NCBI GenBank assembly: GCA_030603495.1
Contig: JAUVXR010000003.1
Location: 62,001-126,000, forward strand
DNA: 64,000 bases
Direction: 5' to 3'
Origin: a bacterium
GTDB lineage: Bacteria > Armatimonadota > Zipacnadia > Zipacnadales > Zipacnadaceae
Shown: one piece after another, positions 1 through 8,908 of the stretch
How the letters are laid out: each line of letters starts with the position of its first letter
How positions within the stretch are numbered: position 1 is the stretch's first letter
Notes under the pieces: model-generated
Database searches by the model: none
The model's input: the letters and a program-made list of their open reading frames with translations, nothing else
Told to the model about the DNA's origin: nothing
Position numbers and translations under genes: made by a program

Positions 1-2667
1 GTGGGACGACGGTTGCTGCCCGACGAGGAGCGTAAGGAGATCGAGAAGCATGCCGACCGGGCGCTTCTGATCTTCGCACTGGTGGCCGCACTGATGGCCG
101 CACTGGTGGCCAGTGGCAGGTGGCGCGACTACCTGTTATGGGCCAACGGGGGCGGCTTCGGCGTTAGTGATCCGGCACTGGGCTTGGACGTTGGCTTTTA
201 CGTTTTCAAGCTAACCTTCATCCAGTACGTTTGGCGTTCACTGCTTTACGGGGTGATTATCGCCTTCGTGCTCAGCACACTGGTCCATATCTACCAGGAG
301 ACCATCCGTATCGTCGGCAACACGGTCCACGCTATGCCCCGGGCGCGCCAGCATCTCTTCTCGCTGCTGGCCCTAGCCTTGTTTGTCAAGATTTACGACT
401 ATCGGCTGATGCAGTTCAACCTGATGTATTCCACCCGCAGCCAGAGCTTCTTTGGCGCTTCCTACGCTGACTTCCACGCCAAGTTCCCGATACTCTACAT
501 CATGATGGCGGTCGCAGCGATAGCCGGTGCCCTGCTGCTGGTCAGCATCCGCCAACGTGGCTTCAAGTTGCCAGGCTGGACCCTGGGCGTGCTGCTGGCG
601 GTGTCACTGCTGGCAGGCACAGCCTATCCGGCACTAATCCATCAGCTAATCGTTAAACCCAATGAACTCGCCGTGGAAACGAAGTACATAGAACACAACA
701 TCCGCGCAACCAACGATGCATACGGGCTGAGCGATGCCACAATGGACAGATTCCCTGAAGAGCAGCCGTTGACTGCACAGATCATCGCCAACAACCAGGA
801 GACAGTCAAGAGCATCCGGCTGTGGGACCACCGGCCTCTGGAAACTACCTACGACCAGAAACAAGGGCTGCGTCCCTACTACAAGTTCGCGGACGTGGAC
901 GTGGACCGTTACACCGTCAACGGCGAATACCGGCAGGTGATGCTCTCAGCTCGCCAGCTCAATTACGCGGGCTTGCCCGAAAAGAGCCAGACATGGGTAA
1001 ATAGGTACTTAACCTACACGCACGGCTATGGCCTGTGCATGTCGCCGGTCCATGAGTCGGCTGACGGCGGGCTGCCCCGGCTGTGGATCAAAGATCTCCC
1101 CCCAAAGCCAGAAAGAGGCTACGAGGCGCTGAAGGTCGACCGCGCGGGCCTGTACTATATGGTCAAGCACCGCCCGCGCCTGATCGAGCTTATCGCCCCG
1201 CCCGAGCACCGGCCACCTCCGCCCGATGTCAACCAGCCCGGTGGTCCAGAAGAAGGGATGGGGTATCAGGAGCCGCCACCCTCAATCGGCGCCCGTACGG
1301 TGCGCGTTGAGCAGACGCCTTACGCCATCGTCAACACCAATAATCGAGAGCTGGATTATCCCCGGACCGGCCAAGCCGGCCAAAACGTCACCACCCACTA
1401 TGCCGGGACGGGTGGTGTGACCATCAGCGGTCTGCTCCGGCGCCTGGTCTTTGCCCTGCGCTTCAAGGACAAAAACATCTTGCTCACCCCCGCGCTTAAG
1501 CCGGAAAGCAAGATCCACATGAATCGCTATGTCCCCGACCGGCTTTACGCTATCACGCCCTTCCCCGTAATGGTCTACGACCCCGATCCCTATCTGGTCC
1601 TCGTCGGCGGCCAGCTCAAGTGGGTCTGCGATGCCTACACGATCTCGCGCATGTATCCATATTCGACCCGGATGCCGCCGGAGCTCGGGTCACTTAACTA
1701 CATACGCAATTCGGTCAAGGTGGTCGTGGATGCCTACAACGGCAAGCCCACCTTTTACGTCTTTGACGAAACCGACCCCGTTCTGCAGTGCTACCGCAAG
1801 ATCTTTCCGACGCTGTTCACCGACGCCGCGCAGATGCCTGCGGAAATACGCGAGCACATCCGCTATCCCCAGCTTCTGTTCCGGGTGCAGGCGGAAACCT
1901 ATGGCCGCTATCACATGAAAGACGTGGGCACCTTCTACAACAACGAAGACGAGTGGGCGATCCCGCCCGAGTTGTACGCTGGGTATCAACGGTCCATGGA
2001 AGCTTACTACGTCATTCTCAAGCTCCCCGGGAAAGAAAAGGCCGAGTTTATCCAGATGGTGCCGATGGTCCTGAAGGGCCGGGAGGATAAGAACCTGGTG
2101 GCGTGGATGGCCGCGCGCTCTGACGCGCCGTACTACGGCGAGTTGCTCGTCTACCAGTTCAGCGCGGCCGAGTTCTTCTTGGGGCCGATGCTGTTCGAAG
2201 CACTCGTTGACCAGGACCCGGCCATATCCGAGAAACTGACCCTGTGGGGCCAGAGTGGTTCCCAGGTCATCCGCGGCAATACCCTGATCATCCCCATCGA
2301 ACAGTCGCTGCTGTACGTTGAGCCCATCTACCTGGTCTCCACCGAGACACCCTTTCCGGTCCTGCACCGGGTGGTCGTCGCCGCGGGCAACAAGATCGTG
2401 ATGGAGCCGACTCTGGACGATGCTCTGGCCAGGCTCTTCGGCTCAGCCGCGCGCGTGGACACGCCGCGGCCCGTGACACGAGTCGAGCCGGCGGTGCGCG
2501 AACTACCCGGGGTACCCCGGGCGGCTACGCCCGATGAGGCTACGCAGAAGGCACTGCAATTGCTGATCGAGGCCGACCAGGCACGGCTGCGCGGCGACTT
2601 TGGCGGCTATCAGCGCAATGTCGAGGAGGCCAGGCATATACTTGAAGAGGCCGCAGCCACTCGCTAA
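1..2667 (+). CDS. UPF0182 family membrane protein (5' end probably outside window)
   Basis: The reading frame is open from base 1, and the GTG there is probably not the true start, because UPF0182 proteins usually have further membrane segments ahead of this point. About five hydrophobic segments lie in the first 215 residues (near 21-39, 76-95, 117-130, 165-184, 192-213). A large soluble region with many Tyr/Pro-rich turns follows. The family-typical stretch reading VKPNELAVE and then YIEHNI lies just after the last membrane segment. The C-terminus (residues 835-888) is helical and charged, as is usual for the family. The function of UPF0182 is unknown. The next gene, a HAD phosphatase, begins 23 bases downstream on the same strand. 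Confidence 0.85.
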   Translation: MGRRLLPDEERKEIEKHADRALLIFALVAALMAALVASGRWRDYLLWANGGGFGVSDPALGLDVGFYVFKLTFIQYVWRSLLYGVIIAFVLSTLVHIYQETIRIVGNTVHAMPRARQHLFSLLALALFVKIYDYRLMQFNLMYSTRSQSFFGASYADFHAKFPILYIMMAVAAIAGALLLVSIRQRGFKLPGWTLGVLLAVSLLAGTAYPALIHQLIVKPNELAVETKYIEHNIRATNDAYGLSDATMDRFPEEQPLTAQIIANNQETVKSIRLWDHRPLETTYDQKQGLRPYYKFADVDVDRYTVNGEYRQVMLSARQLNYAGLPEKSQTWVNRYLTYTHGYGLCMSPVHESADGGLPRLWIKDLPPKPERGYEALKVDRAGLYYMVKHRPRLIELIAPPEHRPPPPDVNQPGGPEEGMGYQEPPPSIGARTVRVEQTPYAIVNTNNRELDYPRTGQAGQNVTTHYAGTGGVTISGLLRRLVFALRFKDKNILLTPALKPESKIHMNRYVPDRLYAITPFPVMVYDPDPYLVLVGGQLKWVCDAYTISRMYPYSTRMPPELGSLNYIRNSVKVVVDAYNGKPTFYVFDETDPVLQCYRKIFPTLFTDAAQMPAEIREHIRYPQLLFRVQAETYGRYHMKDVGTFYNNEDEWAIPPELYAGYQRSMEAYYVILKLPGKEKAEFIQMVPMVLKGREDKNLVAWMAARSDAPYYGELLVYQFSAAEFFLGPMLFEALVDQDPAISEKLTLWGQSGSQVIRGNTLIIPIEQSLLYVEPIYLVSTETPFPVLHRVVVAAGNKIVMEPTLDDALARLFGSAARVDTPRPVTRVEPAVRELPGVPRAATPDEATQKALQLLIEADQARLRGDFGGYQRNVEEARHILEEAAATR

Positions 2668-2690
2668 GGCGCCTCTTATGGAGTGGCGAG

Positions 2691-3368
2691 ATGATCCAGC
2701 CCGGTAGCCTGGCCGCAATCGTCTTCGACTTCGATGGAACGCTGGCCGAGACCAACATTGACTTCGCCGAGATGCGCCGGCAAGTAGTGGATCACTTGCG
2801 AACCTGGGGCCTGTACCAGCCGGGCATAGAAGAGAAGCGCTACATCCTGGAGATAGTGGACTGGGGCCGCCAGCAACTCGCCGAGCGCCCTACCGACCTC
2901 CAGGCCTACGACCGCGAAGCGCAGCAGCGCATGGAGGAGGTCGAGCTGGTCTACACCAGCCGCGCGCAGCTCTTCCCTGATGTCGCCGCCAGCCTGGGGC
3001 AACTTCGGGCCGCCGACATCAAGATTGGCATCATCACCCGCAACTGCCGGCGCGGCGTCGCCTCGGTGCTCGACCGTCATCCGCTCCCCTACGACACGCT
3101 CATTACCCGCGAGGACCTGCGCAACGTCAAACCCCATCCGGAGCACCTCGAGCGCGTCCTGGCTGAGCTTGCGGTGACACCGGAGCAGGCCCTGATGGTG
3201 GGCGACCATCCCACCGACATCCAGTGCGGCCAGGCTGCCGGTGTCTCCACCTGCGGCGTACTTACCGGGGAGACTACCCTCCAGGAGTTCCACGACCTCG
3301 GCGCCAATTACGCGTTCCAGAACGTGCCCGCGCTAGTCGAATTCCTCCTGGATCAGAAGCTGCCATGA
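2691..3368 (+). CDS. HAD-superfamily phosphatase (phosphoglycolate phosphatase-like)
   Basis: 225 residues. Motif I is visible as DFDGT with the nucleophile Asp13 and the acid/base Asp15. A threonine of motif II sits in the segment IITRN. A lysine is present in VKPHP, and motif IV is VGDHPTD with Asp172 and Asp176. A cap insert of about 70 residues follows motif I, as in the Gph/PhnX branch of HAD hydrolases. The substrate cannot be read from sequence; phosphoglycolate or another small phosphoester is typical of the family. The ATG is preceded by a GGAGTGG SD. The stop overlaps the start of the next gene (ATGA), so the two are translationally coupled. Confidence 0.85.
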   Translation: MIQPGSLAAIVFDFDGTLAETNIDFAEMRRQVVDHLRTWGLYQPGIEEKRYILEIVDWGRQQLAERPTDLQAYDREAQQRMEEVELVYTSRAQLFPDVAASLGQLRAADIKIGIITRNCRRGVASVLDRHPLPYDTLITREDLRNVKPHPEHLERVLAELAVTPEQALMVGDHPTDIQCGQAAGVSTCGVLTGETTLQEFHDLGANYAFQNVPALVEFLLDQKLP

Positions 3369-4387
3369 ACAGTATTCGACTTCCTGTCGGTAAGCTGTCG
3401 CCGGAATTTCTGGCGAGTCTCCTGGCAGCATTAGATGCGGATGACCCCTCGGTCATAGTCGGCCCCGGCGTCGGACGGGATGTTGCGATCCTCGACGTCG
3501 GCGCGGAAGACTACCTTGTGGTCACCACCGACCCGATCACCTTCGCCACCGATGCCCTCAGCTACTACGCAGTCTGCGTTAACGTCAACGATATCGCCAC
3601 CAGCGGAGGCACCCCGAGCTGGATGCTGACCACACTGCTGCTGCCCGCAGACGAGACCGACGAGGCGCTCGTGCGCGATATCTGGCAGCAGCTCGAGCAG
3701 GCTGCCGCACAAGTTGGCGTGCTGCTGGTCGGTGGGCACGTCGAAGTGACCGAGACGGTGCAGACGCCGGTCGTCAGCGGGATGATGATCGGCACCGTGG
3801 GCAAAGACAGCTACGTCACCGCGGCGGGCGCGCAAGTCGGTGACGAGATCGTGCTGCTGGGCCCGGCACCGGTCGAGGGGACGGCGCTGCTCGCGCGGGA
3901 AGTGGGTGACCGCCTCCACGAGGAAGGCTTTTCCGCCGAGCAGATTCATGAGGCCGCGAAGATGCTCTTCGAGCCGGGTATTTGTGTGATGGATTATGCA
4001 ATATTAGCTAGACATGCCTGCACAGACATCCACGCGATGCACGATCCGACCGAGGGTGGCGTCGCGACCGGATTGTGGGAGTTGGCGCTGGCCTCCGGGA
4101 TAGGCTTGCGCGTCGAAGCTGAGGCGATAAACCTCGTGCCACTCGGCGAGCAGTTCTGCACGGCCCTCGGCCTTGATCCGCTCGGCCTGATCGCCTCCGG
4201 CTGCCTGCTCGTAGCCTTGCCGGTTGAGGAAGCTGCCAAGTTGGTAGATGTCGCCCGCGAAGCCACCCTCCCCGCCGCCATTATCGCCACCGCTGTCCCC
4301 GAATCCGCCGGCCTCACAATCCACCACGCCGGTCAAACCCAACCTCTCCCCCGCTACGACCAGGATGAGTTGACCCGAGTGCTGTGA
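3365..4387 (+). CDS. HypE-like protein of the AIR synthase (PurM/ThiL/SelD) superfamily
   Basis: 340 residues from the ATG at 3365, which overlaps the upstream stop as ATGA. An open frame continues upstream to 3224 but would run inside the phosphatase gene. The N-terminal motif GPGVGRDVA and the acidic sequence TTDPITF are the ATP/metal-binding elements of this superfamily. VNVNDIATSGG and a MHDPTEGG motif also match HypE-type proteins. HypE itself makes the cyanide ligand of [NiFe]-hydrogenase. No hydrogenase or other hyp gene is nearby, and the characteristic HypE C-terminal Cys tail is absent (the end reads LTRVL). A different ATP-dependent dehydration or phosphorylation is therefore more likely; this last point is inference. 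Confidence 0.75.
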   Translation: MNSIRLPVGKLSPEFLASLLAALDADDPSVIVGPGVGRDVAILDVGAEDYLVVTTDPITFATDALSYYAVCVNVNDIATSGGTPSWMLTTLLLPADETDEALVRDIWQQLEQAAAQVGVLLVGGHVEVTETVQTPVVSGMMIGTVGKDSYVTAAGAQVGDEIVLLGPAPVEGTALLAREVGDRLHEEGFSAEQIHEAAKMLFEPGICVMDYAILARHACTDIHAMHDPTEGGVATGLWELALASGIGLRVEAEAINLVPLGEQFCTALGLDPLGLIASGCLLVALPVEEAAKLVDVAREATLPAAIIATAVPESAGLTIHHAGQTQPLPRYDQDELTRVL

Positions 4388-4389
4388 GC

Positions 4390-4418
4390 TTGCTCGATTA
4401 GTGCCAGTGGCGTAAAAT
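4390..4418 (+). promoter_or_regulatory. putative sigma70 promoter
   Basis: TTGCTC at 4390-4395 and TAAAAT at 4413-4418 are separated by exactly 17 bases. They lie in the short gap just after the HypE-like gene and 60 bases upstream of the membrane protein gene at 4480. This is a pattern match only. Confidence 0.4.
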
Positions 4419-4479
4419 AGATATTGTGCGGCTACGGATCTGTGCGAGGACTTGAGGCGCGGAGCAAAGGGGTTGCACG

Positions 4480-5793
4480 ATGCCAACGACCACCGCAGCA
4501 CTTGGCCTGGTAATCACCGCGGTCATCATCTGGTACCTGGCGGAATGGCGACACTGCGAGGAAAAGCGCCAGCCGATGAACCTCGTCCGCAATCCCCTGG
4601 GCCTGCTCTGGCTGGCGATCCAGCGGCTGTGGCGCAACCGGCGCTTCGTCGGGATATTGCTGTTCTGCTGGCTCGCGTCAGTGGGCATCTACCGGTTCAT
4701 TATCGACCCTCTGGTGTTCGCGCCCCTTCGTGAGCGGTGGGAAGCAACTACAACACTACCCACACCTGGGCAGAGCATATCGCAACTGTCCGCGATGTCC
4801 ACCAAGACTGTCATCATAGATAGAGGTGGTCTAGCAGGGGAGGGGCCGCGGTATTGGATGTGGCGTGCGCTGCCCCAGTTCCGCCAACTAAGCGTGGCAC
4901 TCACCCGGGGCGGTGGGGGGATAATAGACATACTGGCCCTGGGGGTCCTCGCCGGAGTCTTGCTCACGCTCTGGTTCAGGCGGCCCGAATGGCTGCCAGC
5001 ACACGTGCGCCAACGTCTAGCGTGGCCGACATACCTCACCCTGGGTGCATTCCTGGTCATCGGCGCACACACCGGATTTGGATTCGCCACTGCCCTTGGT
5101 CCCGATCCATTAGACTTCAGCGTTTCCCCTGCGTCTCAGGTGCTTTATCTTCTATTACCTCTATTTTTCATGTTCGCCACTGCGGTGCTAGCTGCGTTTC
5201 TGTGGCACATCGTGCTGCAGATTGGTGAGGGCGGGTACTGGAATCTGCACAAAGCCATAGGAGGCACCGCTAATAACTGGCTGCCCATCGCGTGGTTGAT
5301 GGTGCTTCTCTACCTACCCTATACAATCGGCCCGCTCGCAATGGTTCTAACGCCATGGTCATGGCTTATTGACATTTGCATGAAGGCCTCTGCTCTGATT
5401 ATGGTCCTCCCCATCGCCCTGCTCTTCGTGCCATGGATAATCCTGGCCGAAGGAGCCAGCTTGCTACCCGCGATAAAACGAACCTTCCAGCTAATTGGGA
5501 GACGCTGGTGGGACCTCTTGGTCTTCCTGCCGCGTTACTTGCTGATCGTCATACCCGTGTACGCGCTCTTTGGCGCGCTGGGGTGGCCGACAATTCGCAA
5601 CCCGGCCATTTTGACTTCGCTGTCTCTTGCGCGCTCACTAGTCGAACTGGTGCTGCTGGTGGTCATCGTGGTTCTGTACCAGCAGCTAGCAAAGACCGAA
5701 CCCCGGCTGCTTGAGGACATGTATCCGACCCTGCACGGGTTGTGGAAAACTTTGTGGAGAGTGTGGAAGCGTGTTGAGCATCCAGCAGGATAA
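4480..5793 (+). CDS. polytopic membrane protein of unknown function
   Basis: 437 residues, with an ATG preceded by GGAGCAAAGG. Hydrophobic segments appear near 5-21, 61-80, 150-168, 183-203, 216-243, 268-290, 300-323, 345-365 and 375-398. A single short segment at the very N-terminus is followed by a larger extracytoplasmic loop (about residues 85-145). The layout resembles transmembrane proteins of the DUF6159 or glycerophosphoryl-diester-phosphodiesterase membrane-domain kind, but I do not recognise the family. A start at Met33 (4576) is possible and would drop the first segment. A promoter-like pair lies upstream, so the gene is probably transcribed alone. Confidence 0.7.
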   Translation: MPTTTAALGLVITAVIIWYLAEWRHCEEKRQPMNLVRNPLGLLWLAIQRLWRNRRFVGILLFCWLASVGIYRFIIDPLVFAPLRERWEATTTLPTPGQSISQLSAMSTKTVIIDRGGLAGEGPRYWMWRALPQFRQLSVALTRGGGGIIDILALGVLAGVLLTLWFRRPEWLPAHVRQRLAWPTYLTLGAFLVIGAHTGFGFATALGPDPLDFSVSPASQVLYLLLPLFFMFATAVLAAFLWHIVLQIGEGGYWNLHKAIGGTANNWLPIAWLMVLLYLPYTIGPLAMVLTPWSWLIDICMKASALIMVLPIALLFVPWIILAEGASLLPAIKRTFQLIGRRWWDLLVFLPRYLLIVIPVYALFGALGWPTIRNPAILTSLSLARSLVELVLLVVIVVLYQQLAKTEPRLLEDMYPTLHGLWKTLWRVWKRVEHPAG

Positions 5794-5902
5794 CCTAGAC
5801 AGATATTCCCCAATTTGCTGCCGAGGCCCGTGGATAGGATCGGGGATAGGCAGGGGAAGAGATATGGATAGCCCGGGGACAGGACGGACAGAGGAACGCG
5901 GA

Positions 5903-7261
5903 TCAAACCACATCCAGCAGCGTAGCGGAGGGGGGGAAGTGGGTGGTGAGGACCTCTTTGACCTCACCGGCGAAGCGGCGTAGCATCCCGACTATCTGCT
6001 CGATATCCAACCCGGCTGTCGCCAGATCGAGTAGGCGCGGGTACTCCATTAGCAATCCCTCGTCGCTCTTGCCCCGCACTGCGCTGACCTGGCTGAGCAG
6101 GTCAACCAGGTTGGTGAAGGCGTCGGTGCCGCTGTGGGACAGAGGGTCGCCCAGGATATCGAGCATATGGGCCTCGTCGGGCAGGCCGGCGGCGAGCATC
6201 GAGAGGCGGCGTAGCAGGCAAGGAATGCAGCCACCACACTGGCGATTGCGCCGACCCGTCATCCAGCAGGAGACCGTCTTCTGGATGTGCAGGGGGCTGA
6301 GCGCGGGCCGCAGGATATCGCGGATCAGCTCAGCCTTGGTCTGATAGATGAAGGGGTTCTGCAGGCGGCAGCTCCAGCCGGCTTTCTCGCACAGGCTATT
6401 GAACAGGTTGATCACGCCCGGGTCGGTGCTGCGGGTGGAGAGACTGCCGATGCGCGCCCGGGTCAGCGGCAGCGCCGCGGTCAGCACCCCGTTTTCGGGC
6501 AGGTAGACATCCTCCAGCCCGGCGGCAGCCGCGGTCACGACGCCCAGCGTCATAAACAGGAGCGAGCGCGCCCGCCGGGACTCTTCGCGATTCTCCGGAG
6601 ATGGGAAGGGCAGCGCGGCTTCGGAGCTGGTATCAGGGGCGATGTGCAGCGCGCTGGTCAGGTGAGTGCCCCGCCAATTCTCTCCGAGAAGTGCAACGAC
6701 GGCATCCTGGGCCATGCGCACCGTGGGATTACCCGAGCAGTGCATCACGAAGTGGGGGCGGCGGCCGGTTTGCAGCAGCAGCACCGCTCCGGCCAGCGAA
6801 TCCACGCCGCCCGATAGTAGGCAAACGCAATCTGCACTGTAGCTGAGCTCGTCAGCCTGATCCCCCGACTGTGGCTGTCCTTCGTCGCTGCGCGGGCAAA
6901 AGGTGATACTGAAGTTGTCCGCGGTGAGCAGATGGACCAGACGAGTGAGCGCTTCCGCGACAGACTGCCAGAAGTCCGGCTGGCGGACGGCGAGGCACAG
7001 CTCAATGTCGCGGATCCACTCTTCGTTGCGGCCCCGCGAGACAGCGATATCAGCCAAGAAGATACCCGTGGCAACATCAACAAAGTCACGCGCCAGGGGA
7101 CTTAGAGCCGCCGGAAGGCAGCGCTCGAAGTGATCGAGAGTCACGATGGCGTTGCGGTGGGAGGAGCGCCAGTCGAGCAGCCAGTCAGCTTCGTCCGGTG
7201 CACACGCGCCTACCAGATTGGCTCGTTCGACGCCCTCAATTTGTACGAGCCTGGTAGCCAA
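5903..7261 (-). CDS. qatC: QatC-like QueC-family protein (anti-phage Qat system)
   Basis: 452 residues, starting with TTG three bases after the QatB stop, with a G-rich SD before it. The middle holds the PP-loop of QueC-type 7-cyano-7-deazaguanine synthases: SGGVDS, residues 150-155. A C-terminal zinc site has Cys332, Cys342, Cys345 and Cys348 in the pattern C-x9-C-GG-C-IP-C. The protein is about twice the length of housekeeping QueC (near 220 residues), with about 145 extra N-terminal residues, as in QatC. No queD, queE or queF lies nearby, whereas a QatB-like gene is directly upstream. In Qat systems QatC acts with QatB in phage defence. My recollection is that it attaches a deazaguanine-type base to the QatB N-terminus. 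Confidence 0.8.
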   Translation of the reverse strand: MATRLVQIEGVERANLVGACAPDEADWLLDWRSSHRNAIVTLDHFERCLPAALSPLARDFVDVATGIFLADIAVSRGRNEEWIRDIELCLAVRQPDFWQSVAEALTRLVHLLTADNFSITFCPRSDEGQPQSGDQADELSYSADCVCLLSGGVDSLAGAVLLLQTGRRPHFVMHCSGNPTVRMAQDAVVALLGENWRGTHLTSALHIAPDTSSEAALPFPSPENREESRRARSLLFMTLGVVTAAAAGLEDVYLPENGVLTAALPLTRARIGSLSTRSTDPGVINLFNSLCEKAGWSCRLQNPFIYQTKAELIRDILRPALSPLHIQKTVSCWMTGRRNRQCGGCIPCLLRRLSMLAAGLPDEAHMLDILGDPLSHSGTDAFTNLVDLLSQVSAVRGKSDEGLLMEYPRLLDLATAGLDIEQIVGMLRRFAGEVKEVLTTHFPPSATLLDVV

Positions 7262-7264
7262 AGC

Positions 7265-8029
7265 TTACCGCCCCCCGGCTAATACCTCCAGACCGGTGGC
7301 AATCCCGTGCGTCACAATGGGCTGGAGCTGCACGATGCGGTCGTCAGTGGGGAGGGCCATGCTCTGGTACAGTTGGTCCTCGAATGTGGCCAGTTGGATG
7401 GCCGCGCCACTTTCTCGACAATAGTGGGCTACGTCATCAAGCAAGCGCGCGCTGTGGCTAACTGTGGGGAAGGCCGCAGTGCCGACGAAGTCACCGATAT
7501 CCCGAGCGACGAAGTAGCGGAATAGCTGGTCAAAATCGTGGCCCAAGAAGTTCTCGCTGAGGCCGGCGAGATTGCGCTCGGCGGCGAACCGGCCGAAGTT
7601 GGCGCTCGCCTCCTCAGCAGTCGCGGTGAGCAAGCCACGCCCACCCGCGGCCACCTCCATTGCGCTACTGCTCAGCGCATCCAAGGCCAACTCGCCAAAG
7701 CGCGAGCTGAGCCGGGCTTCAGTTATGTGGCGCTGGGCGCGAGTCCGCAACACCGCCGCCAGCGAGACGACGGGCGGACCGCTCAGCAGTGGCGACTCTT
7801 CCAGCAAGGAGGCCAGTCCGCGCTCAGCCACGCGGCAACTGCCCCAGAGCAGGGCATCGAGGCTCGAGATCACGCCCGGGTTGTGCATCTCCCGGCGAGT
7901 CTCAGGACTAAGCGCCGCAACTATCCGCCCAACCACGTCGCCCGGTTGGGGATTAGGCTGCCTGTAGAGTTCCCTCACCTGCTCCCACTCTGGGGTCGCC
8001 GGTGAGCGCTGAGATGTGGAAGTTCCCAT
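7265..8029 (-). CDS. qatB: QatB-like protein (anti-phage Qat system)
   Basis: 254 residues beginning MGTSTS, the N-terminal signature I associate with QatB. The glycine after Met would be exposed by methionine removal. The start is followed by a low-complexity polar stretch and then a helical body. The C-terminal part includes a long helical region (residues about 150-235) similar in layout to QatB. It is coupled to the QatC-like gene (3 bases apart). The complete Qat system described in the literature has four genes (QatA ATPase, QatB, QatC, QatD TatD-like nuclease). Here neither QatA nor QatD is present on either side. Upstream lies the origin region, downstream only a 109-base gap. Confidence 0.65.
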   Translation of the reverse strand: MGTSTSQRSPATPEWEQVRELYRQPNPQPGDVVGRIVAALSPETRREMHNPGVISSLDALLWGSCRVAERGLASLLEESPLLSGPPVVSLAAVLRTRAQRHITEARLSSRFGELALDALSSSAMEVAAGGRGLLTATAEEASANFGRFAAERNLAGLSENFLGHDFDQLFRYFVARDIGDFVGTAAFPTVSHSARLLDDVAHYCRESGAAIQLATFEDQLYQSMALPTDDRIVQLQPIVTHGIATGLEVLAGGR

Positions 8030-8285
8030 AGCCAGTGATCGCTTCGCGGTCTTGCTACCAGCCCAACACCTTGACCATATTCACCATCCAAGCTTGTTCA
8101 TCCTCCTACAATGCTTTCCAATCGTCACTATTTTCTTATCGGCCATACCAGCCCCCCTAGTTAAGCCAACTCCCGGGACCCATTCCCCCAGAGGCTGCTC
8201 CGCTGAGGCTCACACACGCGGACCGCGGCCCCGGAGGCCGCATTTACCACAGTACTAAGGCGAATTGGGGCCCGCTGCCCAGGAG

Positions 8286-8683
8286 TTATCCACGCTGCAC
8301 TCTGACTTTTCCCCAAGGTTTTCCACCGTTGCGCGGGCATTTCGGGGAAATCTCTGTGGATATCGGGGGTATTCAGCCATGATCTCGGCCAAGCGCGATA
8401 AATAAGCCGCAAGCAACAGTTGGCGATGTGCGGAAGAGGCCATCAGGAATCCTGGGCCTGCTCAGAGCAGCCGGTGGGGGCCTGCCTAGGTTAGGCATGC
8501 ACTGCGGGGGCATATCAGCGGCACCACCCGGATATTGCATGTTACGAGCAAGTTGCCAAAGATTTAATAGAGATTTTAGAAAGTACATTGCTTCTTCTCT
8601 TGCAATGGGTTGGGGCTTGTGCTATAATGCCAATGGATTGAGCTATAGAGTTGTCCACATAGGTGGATAACTATTGTGGAAAA
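8286..8683. other. oriC: upstream half of the replication origin: DnaA-box cluster before dnaA
   Basis: The 8030-8908 stretch has no credible gene. It contains DnaA-box-like 9-mers: TTATCCACG (8286-8294), TTTTCCACC (8319-8327), ATATCCACA (complement of 8355-8363), TTGTCCACA (8651-8659), TTATCCACC (complement of 8662-8670) and TTTTCCACA (complement of 8675-8683). The last three form a tight inverted cluster just downstream of a promoter-like pair. Together with the cluster after dnaA, this gives a bipartite origin of the kind known in Bacillus and Helicobacter. The part 8030-8285 shows nothing recognisable. Confidence 0.75.
8600..8628 (+). promoter_or_regulatory. putative dnaA promoter (extended -10), followed by DnaA boxes
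   Basis: TTGCAA (8600-8605) and TATAAT (8623-8628) are 17 bases apart. The -10 is preceded by TGC, giving an extended -10. Three DnaA boxes lie 22-55 bases downstream of the -10, where bound DnaA could block elongation, consistent with dnaA autoregulation. The leader to the dnaA ATG would be about 275 bases. Confidence 0.55.
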
Positions 8684-8908
8684 GGGAGGGGGTAATACGA
8701 CAGCATATCTTTGCAGCAGCGCTTCGCAGCATCACTCATAGCCCTCTTTGCAGCCCCGCCTAGTAGCATAGCAGCCCGTCACGGGGTATGATGCGTCTAC
8801 AGGTACAGCCCCGGGATCCTCTCACTTACATCATCCAGTCATTGTGCACTCATCAGTTTCACTGGTAGGCAGTCGGGACAACCTAATCCTCCGAACTAAG
8901 GTGGCGGC

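Noticed and set aside
1690-2367. 225-codon open frame on the minus strand inside the UPF0182 gene
   Set aside because: It lies wholly antisense to a well-matched coding frame. Its composition and lack of an SD fit a GC-driven shadow.
8030-8165. Short leader peptide upstream of QatB (MNKLGW)
   Set aside because: The AGGAGG directly abuts its ATG, which is too close for initiation, and no attenuator structure follows.
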